Shown here one piece after another: positions 24,408-34,126 of a stretch of 64,000 bases of DNA; the stretch's first letter is position 1, and each line of letters begins with the position of its first letter. Under the pieces are notes generated by a model. The model ran no database searches. It was not told the DNA's origin and was given only the letters and a program-made list of their open reading frames with translations. The stretch is from Methanocella paludicola SANAE. GTDB taxonomy: Archaea > Halobacteriota > Methanocellia > Methanocellales > Methanocellaceae. The DNA is taken from contig NC_013665.1 of assembly GCF_000011005.1 (NCBI RefSeq), forward strand, positions 1,589,501 through 1,653,500. Reading direction: 5' to 3'. The position numbers and the translations under genes are program-made.

Positions 24408-27400
24408 ATGGTTGATGTATATTATTCGCACATAATGGATGACTCTCTTAAGAGCATAAAAAATCCTGAAATCTATAATGTTGATGGAAAAATTATCGAT
24501 TTATTGAAAATGATAAATTCAAAGCATCCAGGCTTTTCCAATTCTATAATAGATACAAATAATAAAATCCATTCTCGTGTCCGCGTATATAAAAATATTA
24601 TTTTTGAGGATGGGCGTATAGCAGATAGCGATAAAACTGTTTATGTAAATGATATTAACGATAATATTTCAAACACCGATAATATATTATTTTCTATATT
24701 CGATGCAGAAAAATTTAAAGAATTAATAAATCAAACTTTATTAAAATCTGATCAAAAATTTACTTATCGTAGTGTAAAAAGCCAGGGCATATCAAAGAAA
24801 GACTATAATATATTCATAGATGATGTAAAAGGCCCTATAAAGGAATCCATAAAAAAATTTAAAAATGGCGACTGCACATTAAAAGATCTTAAGGTTTCTG
24901 ATGGACAACACATCAATATTAGATTAAAGGAATCTGAGGATCCATTTGATCGTTTTGACAGAAAAGGATCCAAATTGTTACCTTCACCGATAATTAGTGC
25001 CATATCGAAAATTTGGGGATTTAACGAAGAAGATTCAAGATTATACTTACACCAAGAAGATTCATTGTTCTTCATACTTAGTAAGCTAGAAAAACCACAG
25101 GACATCAATAAAAGTTGTTTACTACTGTCTATCCCGACTGGTGGAGGTAAAACAGAAGCATTTCTGATACCGATAATTGCCCATATTTACGATGATAAAT
25201 TAAAAGATATAACAAGCGGATATGAGCCGTTATCCAAAGTACGAGCAATAATCACTTATCCGACAAAAGCACTCGCAAATGACCAAGCGAATCGTATCGT
25301 TGAAATATTAAATGAAATAAATAGGCAAGCAATACCACATCAACAAATTACCTTAGGTATATTAACAGGGGATACACCAAATCCCCAAAAACTCTATAAA
25401 GATAATCCTATTCAGCTTTGTCCAGAATGTAAAGAGTCAAACTTTGAGTACATAATTTCTGATTCTGAGAATGGAAAAAAGTTATACACAATGAAATGTA
25501 GCCATTGTGGACTTGAGATTAGATTCGTGCGGCTTACAAGGGAGGATATAATCACATCACCTCCAGATATTCTCATTTCGAATCTTGATATGATTAATGT
25601 CTGTCTGCAGTCGCCTAAATATAGAAATATTTTTGAGCAAAAAATCGATTTGATGGTATTTGATGAGTTCCATCTATGTGAGAGTATATACGGATGCCAT
25701 GCTGGACATTTGTTGAGAAGACTGGAAGAAGCATCTGGAAATAAACCATTGTATATTGGTGTAAGCGCGACTATTAAAAATGCAGAAGAAATTGCTTCAT
25801 TGGTATTTAATGTAGACAAAAAAGACATTTTGTTCTTATCGGATAAGAATCGTTCTTATCTTATAAATGATGAGAATAATCGCTATAGGTATCATTACGC
25901 AATTGTACCATATAATTATAAAGAAAATAGGTTCATGCAAGTCGTAACTACAACATTAAATACTGTCGAAGTGCTAGGTCATTCAATTAATGATCCACAT
26001 TTCCGTAAAACTATTGTTTTTACTAATTATCGGCATGATACTGATAGCTTAGTAAGAAATCTAAAAGGAAACGAGACTAAGTACTTTAGAACATATAAAG
26101 AGGACGTATTTCCAAAGATTGAATCTGATGTACCACTTGATAAATCCGATGAAAGAGTCGGAAGATATGTTGGTAAATGGTATGACTATTTAAAGCAAAA
26201 TGGCATGCTGAATGATGCTATTCTAGAAATTGGCTGGCATAGAGGCGGTTTGGAACCAGAGGAGCGTATTAAGTCAATCACGAAGTTTACCACAAGTAAA
26301 ACGACTAATTGGAGAGGCAGGGAACAGTTAAGCCCGATAGATATAATGATGGCAACCAAAACGCTCGAACTTGGTATCGATATTGGCGATGTAAGCAATG
26401 TTTTTAATTCGTCGGCACCGTTCACAGTGAACGAATATGTTCAGCGTATTGGTAGAGGTGGCCGAAAGAAAGATTCTATAGCTGTAACGGTAATCGACCC
26501 GACAAACGCTATGGATTATTATTTCTTAAATGAATTCGAAAACTTTGCTAAACCTGAAAAAAGGGTCTATGAAGATGCCCCGATTCTCATATCTAATCAA
26601 AGTATTGTCGATATTCATTTAACTGCAAGAATACTGGATTTTATAGCCAGTGAACTCCGGTCAAGATCAATTAGCGATAGGCCGATAATAACTATAGAAA
26701 ATATTAAAAAAATAAAAATATCGTATAAAGGAGAACAGATAGATCTAGTTAATAATCCAAAAATATTTGCTGAGGTTATATTAGATTCGACCATTAACAA
26801 GATAATTTCTATAAGCGACGAAACAAAAACAAAATCAATAACATCTTATATGGAATGGTTTGACAGAGAGCAAAAAATTCTTAACACGAATAAATATAAT
26901 GCATCTGTAGAACAAATTAAAAAGGTAATTATTGATAAATGTGTTGAAATTGCTGATAAAATAAACCGCGGAATAGTTAAAGATCAAGATATTATTAGTG
27001 GTCCTGGATCTAAGATTAGCGATTTAGTACCAAATATGAGAGGAGCGGGTTATACCTGCCATATGATGTTAATAACTGGCAAAGAGGACGCAATAAAAGA
27101 TGCAATCGGAAGAATACAGGTCCTCTCGCACCATCCATTGGGTGGATTCGCTACACAAGGTGCAAATAGTTATAAGATCGATAGCCTTGAAAGAGATCCC
27201 ATTATTGAGTTAAAAATTAAAAGGCTGCTAAACATTAATGCAAAAGCGTTTGACTTTTATAAAAAACAGTTTGGAGAATCATTCCCTGAAGACGCTATAG
27301 CCCTAGATGTACAGACACCACTGAATATTAAGGTTCGTTATTATCCCTACCGATTTTATTGTCCTAAATGCGGTAGGACATACCTTAAGCCTACGGACGA

Positions 27401-28700
27401 GGGTAATCGTTGTATCAATTGTCATACCGAACTTGCCCAGATAAGTGAAGTATACAGATGCAGGAACTGTGGTGAAATTTATGAACCACCAGTGCCAAGA
27501 GTTTGTATGAATCCAGCGCATATTAGAAGAGAAACTGAATTTATGCAATCTATGAAATCTGAAGCAAAGTACGATAAGTTTGCATTCAGATCATTACCTG
27601 GGTTATACTGGCAATGCAAAGAATGTAAAAAAGTATTCAATTATCATGATAAGAATGGTATAGATTTGCCAAAAGAATTTATGAGGAAAAAATTTGATAA
27701 AAATCTTGATTTTGACATTCCAGAAGACGTGGCAAAATTATATCAGTATAGGCCTGAGGCTAAGTTAATTAACCGAACAGAATATTTGAGTAATGGCTAT
27801 AACTTGCCAAGATATACTTGCGGAAAATGTGAAAATAAAAGATTTGATAGTGTAACAGCTGTTGATCTACCGAATACTAGAACAGTATTGCTAGAATATC
27901 TTATATATAAAGATGAATTAATGTCCCCCGAGACTGCGAAATTCGGATCGGTAGACTTTAAATCGGTAGATGTAATATCACTTGGAAGGGAATATGTTAC
28001 ACGATTTATTAGCTCAAATGGATACGAATTAAAGATATATGATATATTTCCAAAAGATATTGGCCAATACAGCTATATGGGTAATGTATTTTCCACACAT
28101 TCTATAGGTATAAAATTCTTACCTGGACTGCTAGATGAATTCATTTCCACTCAGCATTTTTGTATTAATGGTAGCTGTTCAAATTGTGAGAATATAGTAA
28201 AATTAGATAGCGCAGAGATGACTAGACCAACGCTTGATTTAAAAGATTGGGAACGCCAGAAAAAGCCGGATATAAGGCGTAAATGGTGCGAAACAATAAA
28301 AGGAATAGTATGCGATAATGCAGATTGTACATCATGTGCAAAATTTGATAGAGAAGCATATCTTAGATATCTTCTCCTACATACTATCAAACATGGAATA
28401 ATATTATCTATGCCAAAATATACGGGCATCAATAAAAATGAAGTTCGAGGTATTATATATCCTAATGATGAATCATCGCCTGAACTTGCATTTCTGGATT
28501 CCCACGAAAGTGGTTCAGGATCAATATATTTAGCGAAAAGAAATTGGGAACAGATATGGGAACTCTCAAAAGAGCTCATACAAAATGCGAGAGACAATGA
28601 AGGCACGTTGTTATTGCCTAACTTCTGCTCGAGATATAATGCAGACTTATGCCCGTTTTTAGCAGCGGAATTCTATAAATTTTTAGATAAAAGGCGATGA
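24408..28700 (+). CDS. SF2 helicase with zinc ribbons and DUF1998-like C-terminus, 1430 aa
   Basis: Helicase motifs: I, I-P-T-G-G-G-K-T-E-A-F (~242); Ia, Y-P-T-K-A-L-A-N-D-Q; II, V-F-D-E-F-H (~416); III, V-S-A-T-I; V, T-K-T-L-E-L-G-I-D-I-G; VI, Q-R-I-G-R-G-G-R (~680). A zinc ribbon (C-P-E-C ... C-S-H-C) is inserted between Ia and II. C-terminal to the helicase are several Cys clusters (C-P-K-C-G, C-I-N-C, C-R-N-C-G, C-K-E-C, C-G-K-C) and a terminal region with D-S-H-E-S-G-S-G-S like the DUF1998 module of MrfA/YprA and DISARM DrmB. It looks like DrmA-type and DrmB-type functions in one chain. AGGTGA precedes the ATG. The likely role is moving along foreign DNA to expose it to partner activities. 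Confidence 0.85.
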   Translation: MVDVYYSHIMDDSLKSIKNPEIYNVDGKIIDLLKMINSKHPGFSNSIIDTNNKIHSRVRVYKNIIFEDGRIADSDKTVYVNDINDNISNTDNILFSIFDAEKFKELINQTLLKSDQKFTYRSVKSQGISKKDYNIFIDDVKGPIKESIKKFKNGDCTLKDLKVSDGQHINIRLKESEDPFDRFDRKGSKLLPSPIISAISKIWGFNEEDSRLYLHQEDSLFFILSKLEKPQDINKSCLLLSIPTGGGKTEAFLIPIIAHIYDDKLKDITSGYEPLSKVRAIITYPTKALANDQANRIVEILNEINRQAIPHQQITLGILTGDTPNPQKLYKDNPIQLCPECKESNFEYIISDSENGKKLYTMKCSHCGLEIRFVRLTREDIITSPPDILISNLDMINVCLQSPKYRNIFEQKIDLMVFDEFHLCESIYGCHAGHLLRRLEEASGNKPLYIGVSATIKNAEEIASLVFNVDKKDILFLSDKNRSYLINDENNRYRYHYAIVPYNYKENRFMQVVTTTLNTVEVLGHSINDPHFRKTIVFTNYRHDTDSLVRNLKGNETKYFRTYKEDVFPKIESDVPLDKSDERVGRYVGKWYDYLKQNGMLNDAILEIGWHRGGLEPEERIKSITKFTTSKTTNWRGREQLSPIDIMMATKTLELGIDIGDVSNVFNSSAPFTVNEYVQRIGRGGRKKDSIAVTVIDPTNAMDYYFLNEFENFAKPEKRVYEDAPILISNQSIVDIHLTARILDFIASELRSRSISDRPIITIENIKKIKISYKGEQIDLVNNPKIFAEVILDSTINKIISISDETKTKSITSYMEWFDREQKILNTNKYNASVEQIKKVIIDKCVEIADKINRGIVKDQDIISGPGSKISDLVPNMRGAGYTCHMMLITGKEDAIKDAIGRIQVLSHHPLGGFATQGANSYKIDSLERDPIIELKIKRLLNINAKAFDFYKKQFGESFPEDAIALDVQTPLNIKVRYYPYRFYCPKCGRTYLKPTDEGNRCINCHTELAQISEVYRCRNCGEIYEPPVPRVCMNPAHIRRETEFMQSMKSEAKYDKFAFRSLPGLYWQCKECKKVFNYHDKNGIDLPKEFMRKKFDKNLDFDIPEDVAKLYQYRPEAKLINRTEYLSNGYNLPRYTCGKCENKRFDSVTAVDLPNTRTVLLEYLIYKDELMSPETAKFGSVDFKSVDVISLGREYVTRFISSNGYELKIYDIFPKDIGQYSYMGNVFSTHSIGIKFLPGLLDEFISTQHFCINGSCSNCENIVKLDSAEMTRPTLDLKDWERQKKPDIRRKWCETIKGIVCDNADCTSCAKFDREAYLRYLLLHTIKHGIILSMPKYTGINKNEVRGIIYPNDESSPELAFLDSHESGSGSIYLAKRNWEQIWELSKELIQNARDNEGTLLLPNFCSRYNADLCPFLAAEFYKFLDKRR

Positions 28701-28705
28701 TATAA

Positions 28706-31700
28706 TTGTATGACTCGAAAGGCCTAGATGCGAAAGAACTAATTAAAAAAATAAATGAATCCATCGCAGAAGATTTAGAACAGTTAGCGGATGAAAGGCC
28801 TATTCAACAAAATTTTTCGAATAATTATTCAGATCTTCAAATAGCATGCCAATATATAACCAATCATGAGAGCAATAGTATTTTTTCGAAATTAGAGAAT
28901 AACATTTTATTAGCATATTCAATTGAAATTTCCAAACGCTTCTGTACTAGTTTTTGGAGAGAATTTTTCGAACAATTGAACATGGATGAGAATTCTTATA
29001 AACAAGTGAAAATTCATGATAATTTATGTAAACGACTTGATCAGATTGGTATCCAAGTAGAGAAAAATAAACAAGGATCGAGATTACTTGTAGGTACATT
29101 AAGATTATTGACAGAGGCTAATATTAAACCAGCAATCGATTTTTGTATAAAATACTATAAAAATTATTACTTAAAAAATCGTAAGGAAAAATTTCATGAT
29201 ATTTTTAATTTATATTCCCATGATACAAATGAGTATGAATTATATGAAGTGGTTAATGAAAAATTAACTAAAATCTTTGATTATATCAAAGACAATATTG
29301 ACATAATTGATATAGATAACGATGAAGATGTGGTAGAAAAAATAAAAAATAACACAAATATTAACATAAAAAATATAATAAGGGCCAAAATTTCCACACT
29401 ATATAGTGAAATTTTTAACAATTATACACCAATACAATTTAAAAGTATATTGAGAAACAATCGAGATAATAATGTAATATGTCCTGACACTAAGACCGTA
29501 AAATGTGGTTCACTCGAAGATGCAATCATCGATTATGGGGTATATTCAATAAATGAAAATGAATATACAATAACGCCTAGTATAAAGATAAGTATTAACG
29601 ATATGGCTCAATGGCCATGTTGTGAAATATGTAACAAAAATGGATTATACTATTATAAAAAAGATGAAGAATTTAGTGTGTATAAGGGTAATATACCTCA
29701 AATGGTCAGAGCATTTGTAAATAATGGTGAAAAACAATTCATTTGGTGTGGAAATATAACAGTAGGCGAAGAGTACCTGGTAGATGGAATAAGCTATCGT
29801 TCCGAGGGATTTTCTTGGAATCCTGATTTAAAAATGATGTGGGGACAAAACAATGAACTTCCATTTTTACAAATTGAAATCCCGAAGATAGCTTATTATG
29901 ATGAAAATAACTCAAGAAAAAAGATTCAAATTAATATAGAAGACGAAATCAAAGAGTTAAAAATAGGTAGCGACGGAAGTTTAGTACATAAAAATTTTTA
30001 CTTTAAAATAGAAAAAATGTTAAAATCAAACAAGTTTTCAATAAATATGTCTGCTTCAATTAGAGATAACGATTTCCATCGTAACCAAATTATTGATTTA
30101 GAAGACAATATGCTTTTTTCTGGTAGTACAAGAAATCGGATAGTATCTCAATATGCTCGTAATGAAAAGATAAAACGTAATTTTGGAGATGATCGTTATT
30201 ATCTATTCACAATAGCTGACAAAGAGGATATAATTGTAAAAACATCAATCGAGGATGCCAAAGTAGAAAAATCTGAGGATGAAGAAGAGTATGAATTAGA
30301 ATCCATTACATATCTTGGCGATCTATCAAGGTACCATATTTATGAAATCGCTTGGACTTATGGTGATAATTTAATAATCAAAGCCGGAAATTGTAATTGG
30401 AAATTTGAGAGAAAAAGTTTTTTAGAATGGCAATTTGAAAGCCCTGATAATGTTTTTTCATCTATTAGCGATATACAGATAAGCGGATTTTGTAATTCAA
30501 ATAATGACCTAGAGGATGGTTTATATTATAGGATCCTTGATGACAATTATGATGAGATCAGTAGATTTGCCGATAATGGTGTAACAATAAATGGTCTTCA
30601 CTTTTATATAAATGGTAAAATTATTTTAAAAGATTGTGCCATTGATAACAATCTAGAAGAAGGAGAATATGTGTTTGAAATATTGGCAGAGAGTACTACT
30701 TATTCAAAAAAATTTTATATTGTCCCAAAAATTTTCCCAATATCTTGGCCGTCTATGCTCATTGAGGGTGAAAAATCAGTTGTTAGGATAGAATCAGATC
30801 ATCCTGTGATCATAGACCCGGTTAGTAACAAAGAAGTAGAAAGAGTTGATTTTGAAATTTATGGTAAAGCTATTGAATCTTCTCTTGATGGTTTAATTAT
30901 AGAAGAAGCCCCAATTTCCGTAAAAGTGGGCTTTAAAAACCCATCTGTAATTAGAACGTTTTCACCATTAAAAGTACCATATCTATTCGCATATAGACTA
31001 TACCGTAAGGATAAGAAGTCATTAAACCTCATAAAAGAAGCAGAATATAATAGCTTAGAGGATACAATTTTATACGTCTATGGAATCCCCGATATGTTTG
31101 TAGTATTAAAAATCGATGGTCAGCATTATAAAAGCAAACGTATTGATACAAAAGGATACGTAAAATTTGATGAATTAAAGGACTTATATCGGTTTTGTAA
31201 ATCGAGTGAAACATCGGTTTCTATTTGTCTTCAGTATGATTTAAACGCGCATACAGCCGTAGTTGCGCATAAAATATTTAAAGTTATATGGAACCCAGAA
31301 ACACTTTCGATTGCTCATGATGAAGTTTATTTAGGTAATAATATTAAAGCCAACATATGCAGTAAAGGGCCAAGTGATAAAAAGATCACAGTTATGCTCA
31401 GGACCCCAACGATGTTGCTGGAAAAGCAGGATATACAATGTACAGGTAAGGAAGAGTCTAATGAAATTTGTTTCAAACTAGAAAAAAAAGTTGAAGATAC
31501 ATTCCTATATCTTGAAACCTATTATTCATACAATGATATTTTACTTAAATCAAAATATGCCATTATAAATAATGGACTAATTATTCCAATAGAAATCGAG
31601 AACGGTGCAAAGACAATTATTTCTGTATCTGATTTTTATAAGAATATAATCAGTATTGTTCAGGATATATTATATCAAGAGCACAAAACTATTATTCGAT

Positions 31701-32092
31701 TAAGTAATACATCACTTAATAAGATTCAACTAATGATTTTGAATATTTTAATTGCATTAGATTCGAGTTATGATGTTGTAATTCCGGATAGCGCTCGATA
31801 TATGTATTATTCAGAAATTAAAAATATATGCGGCCGAGAAAATTTAATTGTATTAAAGAATAGCGCCATAATAGATAAAGTCGAAAATGTTTTATCATTT
31901 AATATTCAACAACAATCACCAGCTGGCATCGGCGCATCATCAATTAATCTTTTAGAAAATACCGAGTACATATTTTCTAGGCCTTTGATATTCATTGATT
32001 GTCAAGATCTTAAGCTGGAAGATAAGAAAGCCATTTTAGAGTATCATGGCAAGAGAAAAATCATAATGATTGAAAAAAAGATAAAAACATAG
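28706..32092 (+). CDS. large beta-rich unknown protein of the PglZ-helicase cassette, 1128 aa
   Basis: No known family is recognisable. Residues 1-240 are helical. Around residue 305 there is a possible zinc site (W-P-C-C-E-I-C-N-K-N-G). Residues ~320-960 are a chain of beta-sandwich-like segments (repeated G-x-Y-x-F/I-x-I patterns such as E-E-G-E-Y-V-F-E-I-L-A-E). The last ~130 residues return to alpha/beta (T-I-I-R-L-S-N-T-S-L-N-K-I-Q-L-M ... P-L-I-F-I-D-C-Q-D-L). Start TTG at 28706; the ATG slightly upstream stops at once. It starts 5 nt after the helicase stop and closes the operon. Its size and lack of enzymatic motifs suggest a structural or sensor component; this is inference. Confidence 0.7.
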   Translation: MYDSKGLDAKELIKKINESIAEDLEQLADERPIQQNFSNNYSDLQIACQYITNHESNSIFSKLENNILLAYSIEISKRFCTSFWREFFEQLNMDENSYKQVKIHDNLCKRLDQIGIQVEKNKQGSRLLVGTLRLLTEANIKPAIDFCIKYYKNYYLKNRKEKFHDIFNLYSHDTNEYELYEVVNEKLTKIFDYIKDNIDIIDIDNDEDVVEKIKNNTNINIKNIIRAKISTLYSEIFNNYTPIQFKSILRNNRDNNVICPDTKTVKCGSLEDAIIDYGVYSINENEYTITPSIKISINDMAQWPCCEICNKNGLYYYKKDEEFSVYKGNIPQMVRAFVNNGEKQFIWCGNITVGEEYLVDGISYRSEGFSWNPDLKMMWGQNNELPFLQIEIPKIAYYDENNSRKKIQINIEDEIKELKIGSDGSLVHKNFYFKIEKMLKSNKFSINMSASIRDNDFHRNQIIDLEDNMLFSGSTRNRIVSQYARNEKIKRNFGDDRYYLFTIADKEDIIVKTSIEDAKVEKSEDEEEYELESITYLGDLSRYHIYEIAWTYGDNLIIKAGNCNWKFERKSFLEWQFESPDNVFSSISDIQISGFCNSNNDLEDGLYYRILDDNYDEISRFADNGVTINGLHFYINGKIILKDCAIDNNLEEGEYVFEILAESTTYSKKFYIVPKIFPISWPSMLIEGEKSVVRIESDHPVIIDPVSNKEVERVDFEIYGKAIESSLDGLIIEEAPISVKVGFKNPSVIRTFSPLKVPYLFAYRLYRKDKKSLNLIKEAEYNSLEDTILYVYGIPDMFVVLKIDGQHYKSKRIDTKGYVKFDELKDLYRFCKSSETSVSICLQYDLNAHTAVVAHKIFKVIWNPETLSIAHDEVYLGNNIKANICSKGPSDKKITVMLRTPTMLLEKQDIQCTGKEESNEICFKLEKKVEDTFLYLETYYSYNDILLKSKYAIINNGLIIPIEIENGAKTIISVSDFYKNIISIVQDILYQEHKTIIRLSNTSLNKIQLMILNILIALDSSYDVVIPDSARYMYYSEIKNICGRENLIVLKNSAIIDKVENVLSFNIQQQSPAGIGASSINLLENTEYIFSRPLIFIDCQDLKLEDKKAILEYHGKRKIIMIEKKIKT

Positions 32093-32131
32093 GTTAAAGA
32101 ATATATCTAGAAAGACTTAAAATAATTGTCA

Positions 32132-32644
32132 TCAGAATCCTCTTATCTTGCACTCTTCATCAATGACTTTCCAAGGTTTACCTTTACTTTCATCAGCCGC
32201 AATTTTGGGTGGTACATTTTCTAATAGCACACGATGTACACCAAGCCGTTTTATCCTCTTTCCAAGCTTTGTCCAACGTTTGTTCTCTTCGGCAACCATT
32301 GCCATATAGAGAACAGATAACCAAATTTCCATTTCAAGGGAGTCTTTATTATATTTTGATGAAATGGTGCTAATTAATGAAAAAGCCTTAGTGCTAGTCT
32401 TTAAATCACTCGTCGTAATATCATATATTTTAACAAAATCATTATAAATTGTATCAGGCCCATAGATATTGGCTGAATCCCGTAAAAATTTAAAATATTG
32501 TGTGTCTGTGGGAGGATACCAAGGAATTCCTATATTTGGTCTCTTTAATCTTACCTGCCAACGATCAAATCCCCCCTGAAAATAATCCAAAGCACTTCCA
32601 TCAATAAACTCTTTAAAAGAGCTATTGTTTGTTTCCTCGGACAT
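32132..32644 (-). CDS. hypothetical protein in defence island, 170 aa
   Basis: I do not recognise it. It is mainly helical with a conserved-looking core F-L-R-D-S-A-N-I-Y-G-P and a segment E-I-W-L-S-V-L-Y-M-A-M-V-A-E-E-N-K, followed by a basic patch (K-L-G-K-R-I-K-R-L-G-V-H-R) and a Lys-rich end. Codon use is AT-rich like the island. It is convergent with the four-gene cassette and divergent from the HAD-like gene. It may belong with the methyltransferases as an accessory or restriction subunit, but no nuclease motif is visible. Confidence 0.6.
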   Translation of the reverse strand: MSEETNNSSFKEFIDGSALDYFQGGFDRWQVRLKRPNIGIPWYPPTDTQYFKFLRDSANIYGPDTIYNDFVKIYDITTSDLKTSTKAFSLISTISSKYNKDSLEMEIWLSVLYMAMVAEENKRWTKLGKRIKRLGVHRVLLENVPPKIAADESKGKPWKVIDEECKIRGF

Positions 32645-32788
32645 ATAAATTTGTATATTTGAAACATCTAGCTTATATTTGTTGTGCGATTATTTTCATA
32701 TCGCAGACTAACAAAGTAATTGTAGGATAATAAATTAAATAATTAAGTAAAACTGGTATCACTTCACACGAAATTCTTTCGGGATAAT

Positions 32789-33145
32789 ATGGCGATATTT
32801 GCAATAGATTTTGATGGTACGATTGTAATCGATAAATACCCAGGGATAGGGGAACCTATTCCCGAAGCTATCGATACAATAAGAGAGATAAAAAAATTAG
32901 GCCATAAAATAATAATTTGGTCATGCAGAGTTGACCCCCAGCTCTCGGAAATGCGTGATTTTTTAATTTTTAATAGGATACCTTTTGACCATATTAACGA
33001 AAATTGCCCGGCAAAGATAGCCTACTACAATAATGATACTAGAAAAATCGGTGCGGACTACTATATTGACGATAAAATGATTGGGACTTGGACCTGGCAG
33101 GATGTTCTCTCAATAGCAACTAAGTATGCTAACAAGAAAAATTAA
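32789..33145 (+). CDS. small HAD-superfamily phosphatase-like protein
   Basis: This 118-residue protein begins I-F-A-I-D-F-D-G-T-I-V, the HAD nucleophile motif (D-x-D-G-T), continues with I-I-W-S-C-R near 45 (motif II position), and ends with Y-Y-I-D-D-K-M-I-G (motif IV). It lacks a cap domain, so it should act on an exposed or polymeric phosphate. Similar mini-HAD proteins are frequent in phages and mobile DNA, where they may dephosphorylate nucleic-acid ends or nucleotides. The gene is upstream of the Dam-like methyltransferase on the same strand and shares its AT-rich composition. Confidence 0.75.
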   Translation: MAIFAIDFDGTIVIDKYPGIGEPIPEAIDTIREIKKLGHKIIIWSCRVDPQLSEMRDFLIFNRIPFDHINENCPAKIAYYNNDTRKIGADYYIDDKMIGTWTWQDVLSIATKYANKKN

Positions 33146-33166
33146 TACTATAAAATTAAATTATGG

Positions 33167-34114
33167 ATGGTAAGCATGCAATTAACACTAACAAATAAAG
33201 AAATCACCAATGCAAAGCCTTTTTTAAAATGGGCAGGCGGTAAAACACAATTACTTGAAGATCTTGAAAAACGATTGCCACAACAAATCATAGCCGATAG
33301 GATTATCGAAAACTATGTAGAGCCATTCGTTGGTGGAGGCGCTATGTTCTTTTATCTAAAAAAGAACTTCAATGTTAAGAGCGCTTATCTATTTGATATT
33401 AATCCCGAATTAGTATTGGGTTATACCACTATAAAAAAGAGCAATAAAGAGCTAATAAGAATCCTACACGATATGGAAAATGAATATCTTAGTAAAAACG
33501 TAACTGATAGAAGCGTATATTTTTATCAAGTCAGAAATTCGTACAATGAGGAAGATAAACAATTCGACTATAAAAAATATAGTGATAAATGGATAGAAAG
33601 GACAGCCAAGCTTATCTTTTTAAATAAAACATGTTTTAACGGATTGTTTAGACAAAACAGCAAAGGCGAGTTCAACGTTCCTTTTGGAAAATATAAGAAC
33701 CCGACGATATGTGATGAAAACAATATCACCGAAGTTAGCAGAGCTCTTAAAGGTGTATCGATAATTTGTGGAGACTTTGGGAAGACTTCTAGGTATATAC
33801 AAAAAGGAACGTTAGTTTATCTTGATCCGCCATATAGACCACTAAATAATACATCAAGTTTTACCGACTATTCAAAAGATGGTTTTGGCGATGAGGAACA
33901 AAAAAGGTTAGCTATGTTCTATAAAAAAATGGATAAAAAAGGTGCGTATCTAATCTTAAGTAATTCTGACCCGAAAAATGAAAATCCAAACGATAACTTC
34001 TTTGATGAACTTTATCGTGGATATAACATTAATCGAGTAAGGGCTAATAGGATGATTAATTGCCAAGCAGAGGGAAGAGGTTATATATCAGAGTTAATAA
34101 TAACTAATTATTAA
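33167..34114 (+). CDS. Dam/DpnM-family adenine DNA methyltransferase
   Basis: F-L-K-W-A-G-G-K-T-Q near residue 18 (motif X), Y-V-E-P-F-V-G-G-G-A-M-F-F (motif I, SAM binding) and L-V-Y-L-D-P-P-Y-R near 216 (motif IV) show an alpha-class N6-adenine methyltransferase of the Dam/M.DpnII family, often GATC-specific; specificity cannot be read with certainty. The first ATG is 33167, though ATG 33176 with GGATGG upstream is equally plausible. It is complete at ~315 residues. No clear partner endonuclease adjoins it, so it may modify host DNA for the island's defence system or be a solitary methylase. Confidence 0.85.
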   Translation: MVSMQLTLTNKEITNAKPFLKWAGGKTQLLEDLEKRLPQQIIADRIIENYVEPFVGGGAMFFYLKKNFNVKSAYLFDINPELVLGYTTIKKSNKELIRILHDMENEYLSKNVTDRSVYFYQVRNSYNEEDKQFDYKKYSDKWIERTAKLIFLNKTCFNGLFRQNSKGEFNVPFGKYKNPTICDENNITEVSRALKGVSIICGDFGKTSRYIQKGTLVYLDPPYRPLNNTSSFTDYSKDGFGDEEQKRLAMFYKKMDKKGAYLILSNSDPKNENPNDNFFDELYRGYNINRVRANRMINCQAEGRGYISELIITNY

Positions 34115-34126
34115 AGAGGAATTACT

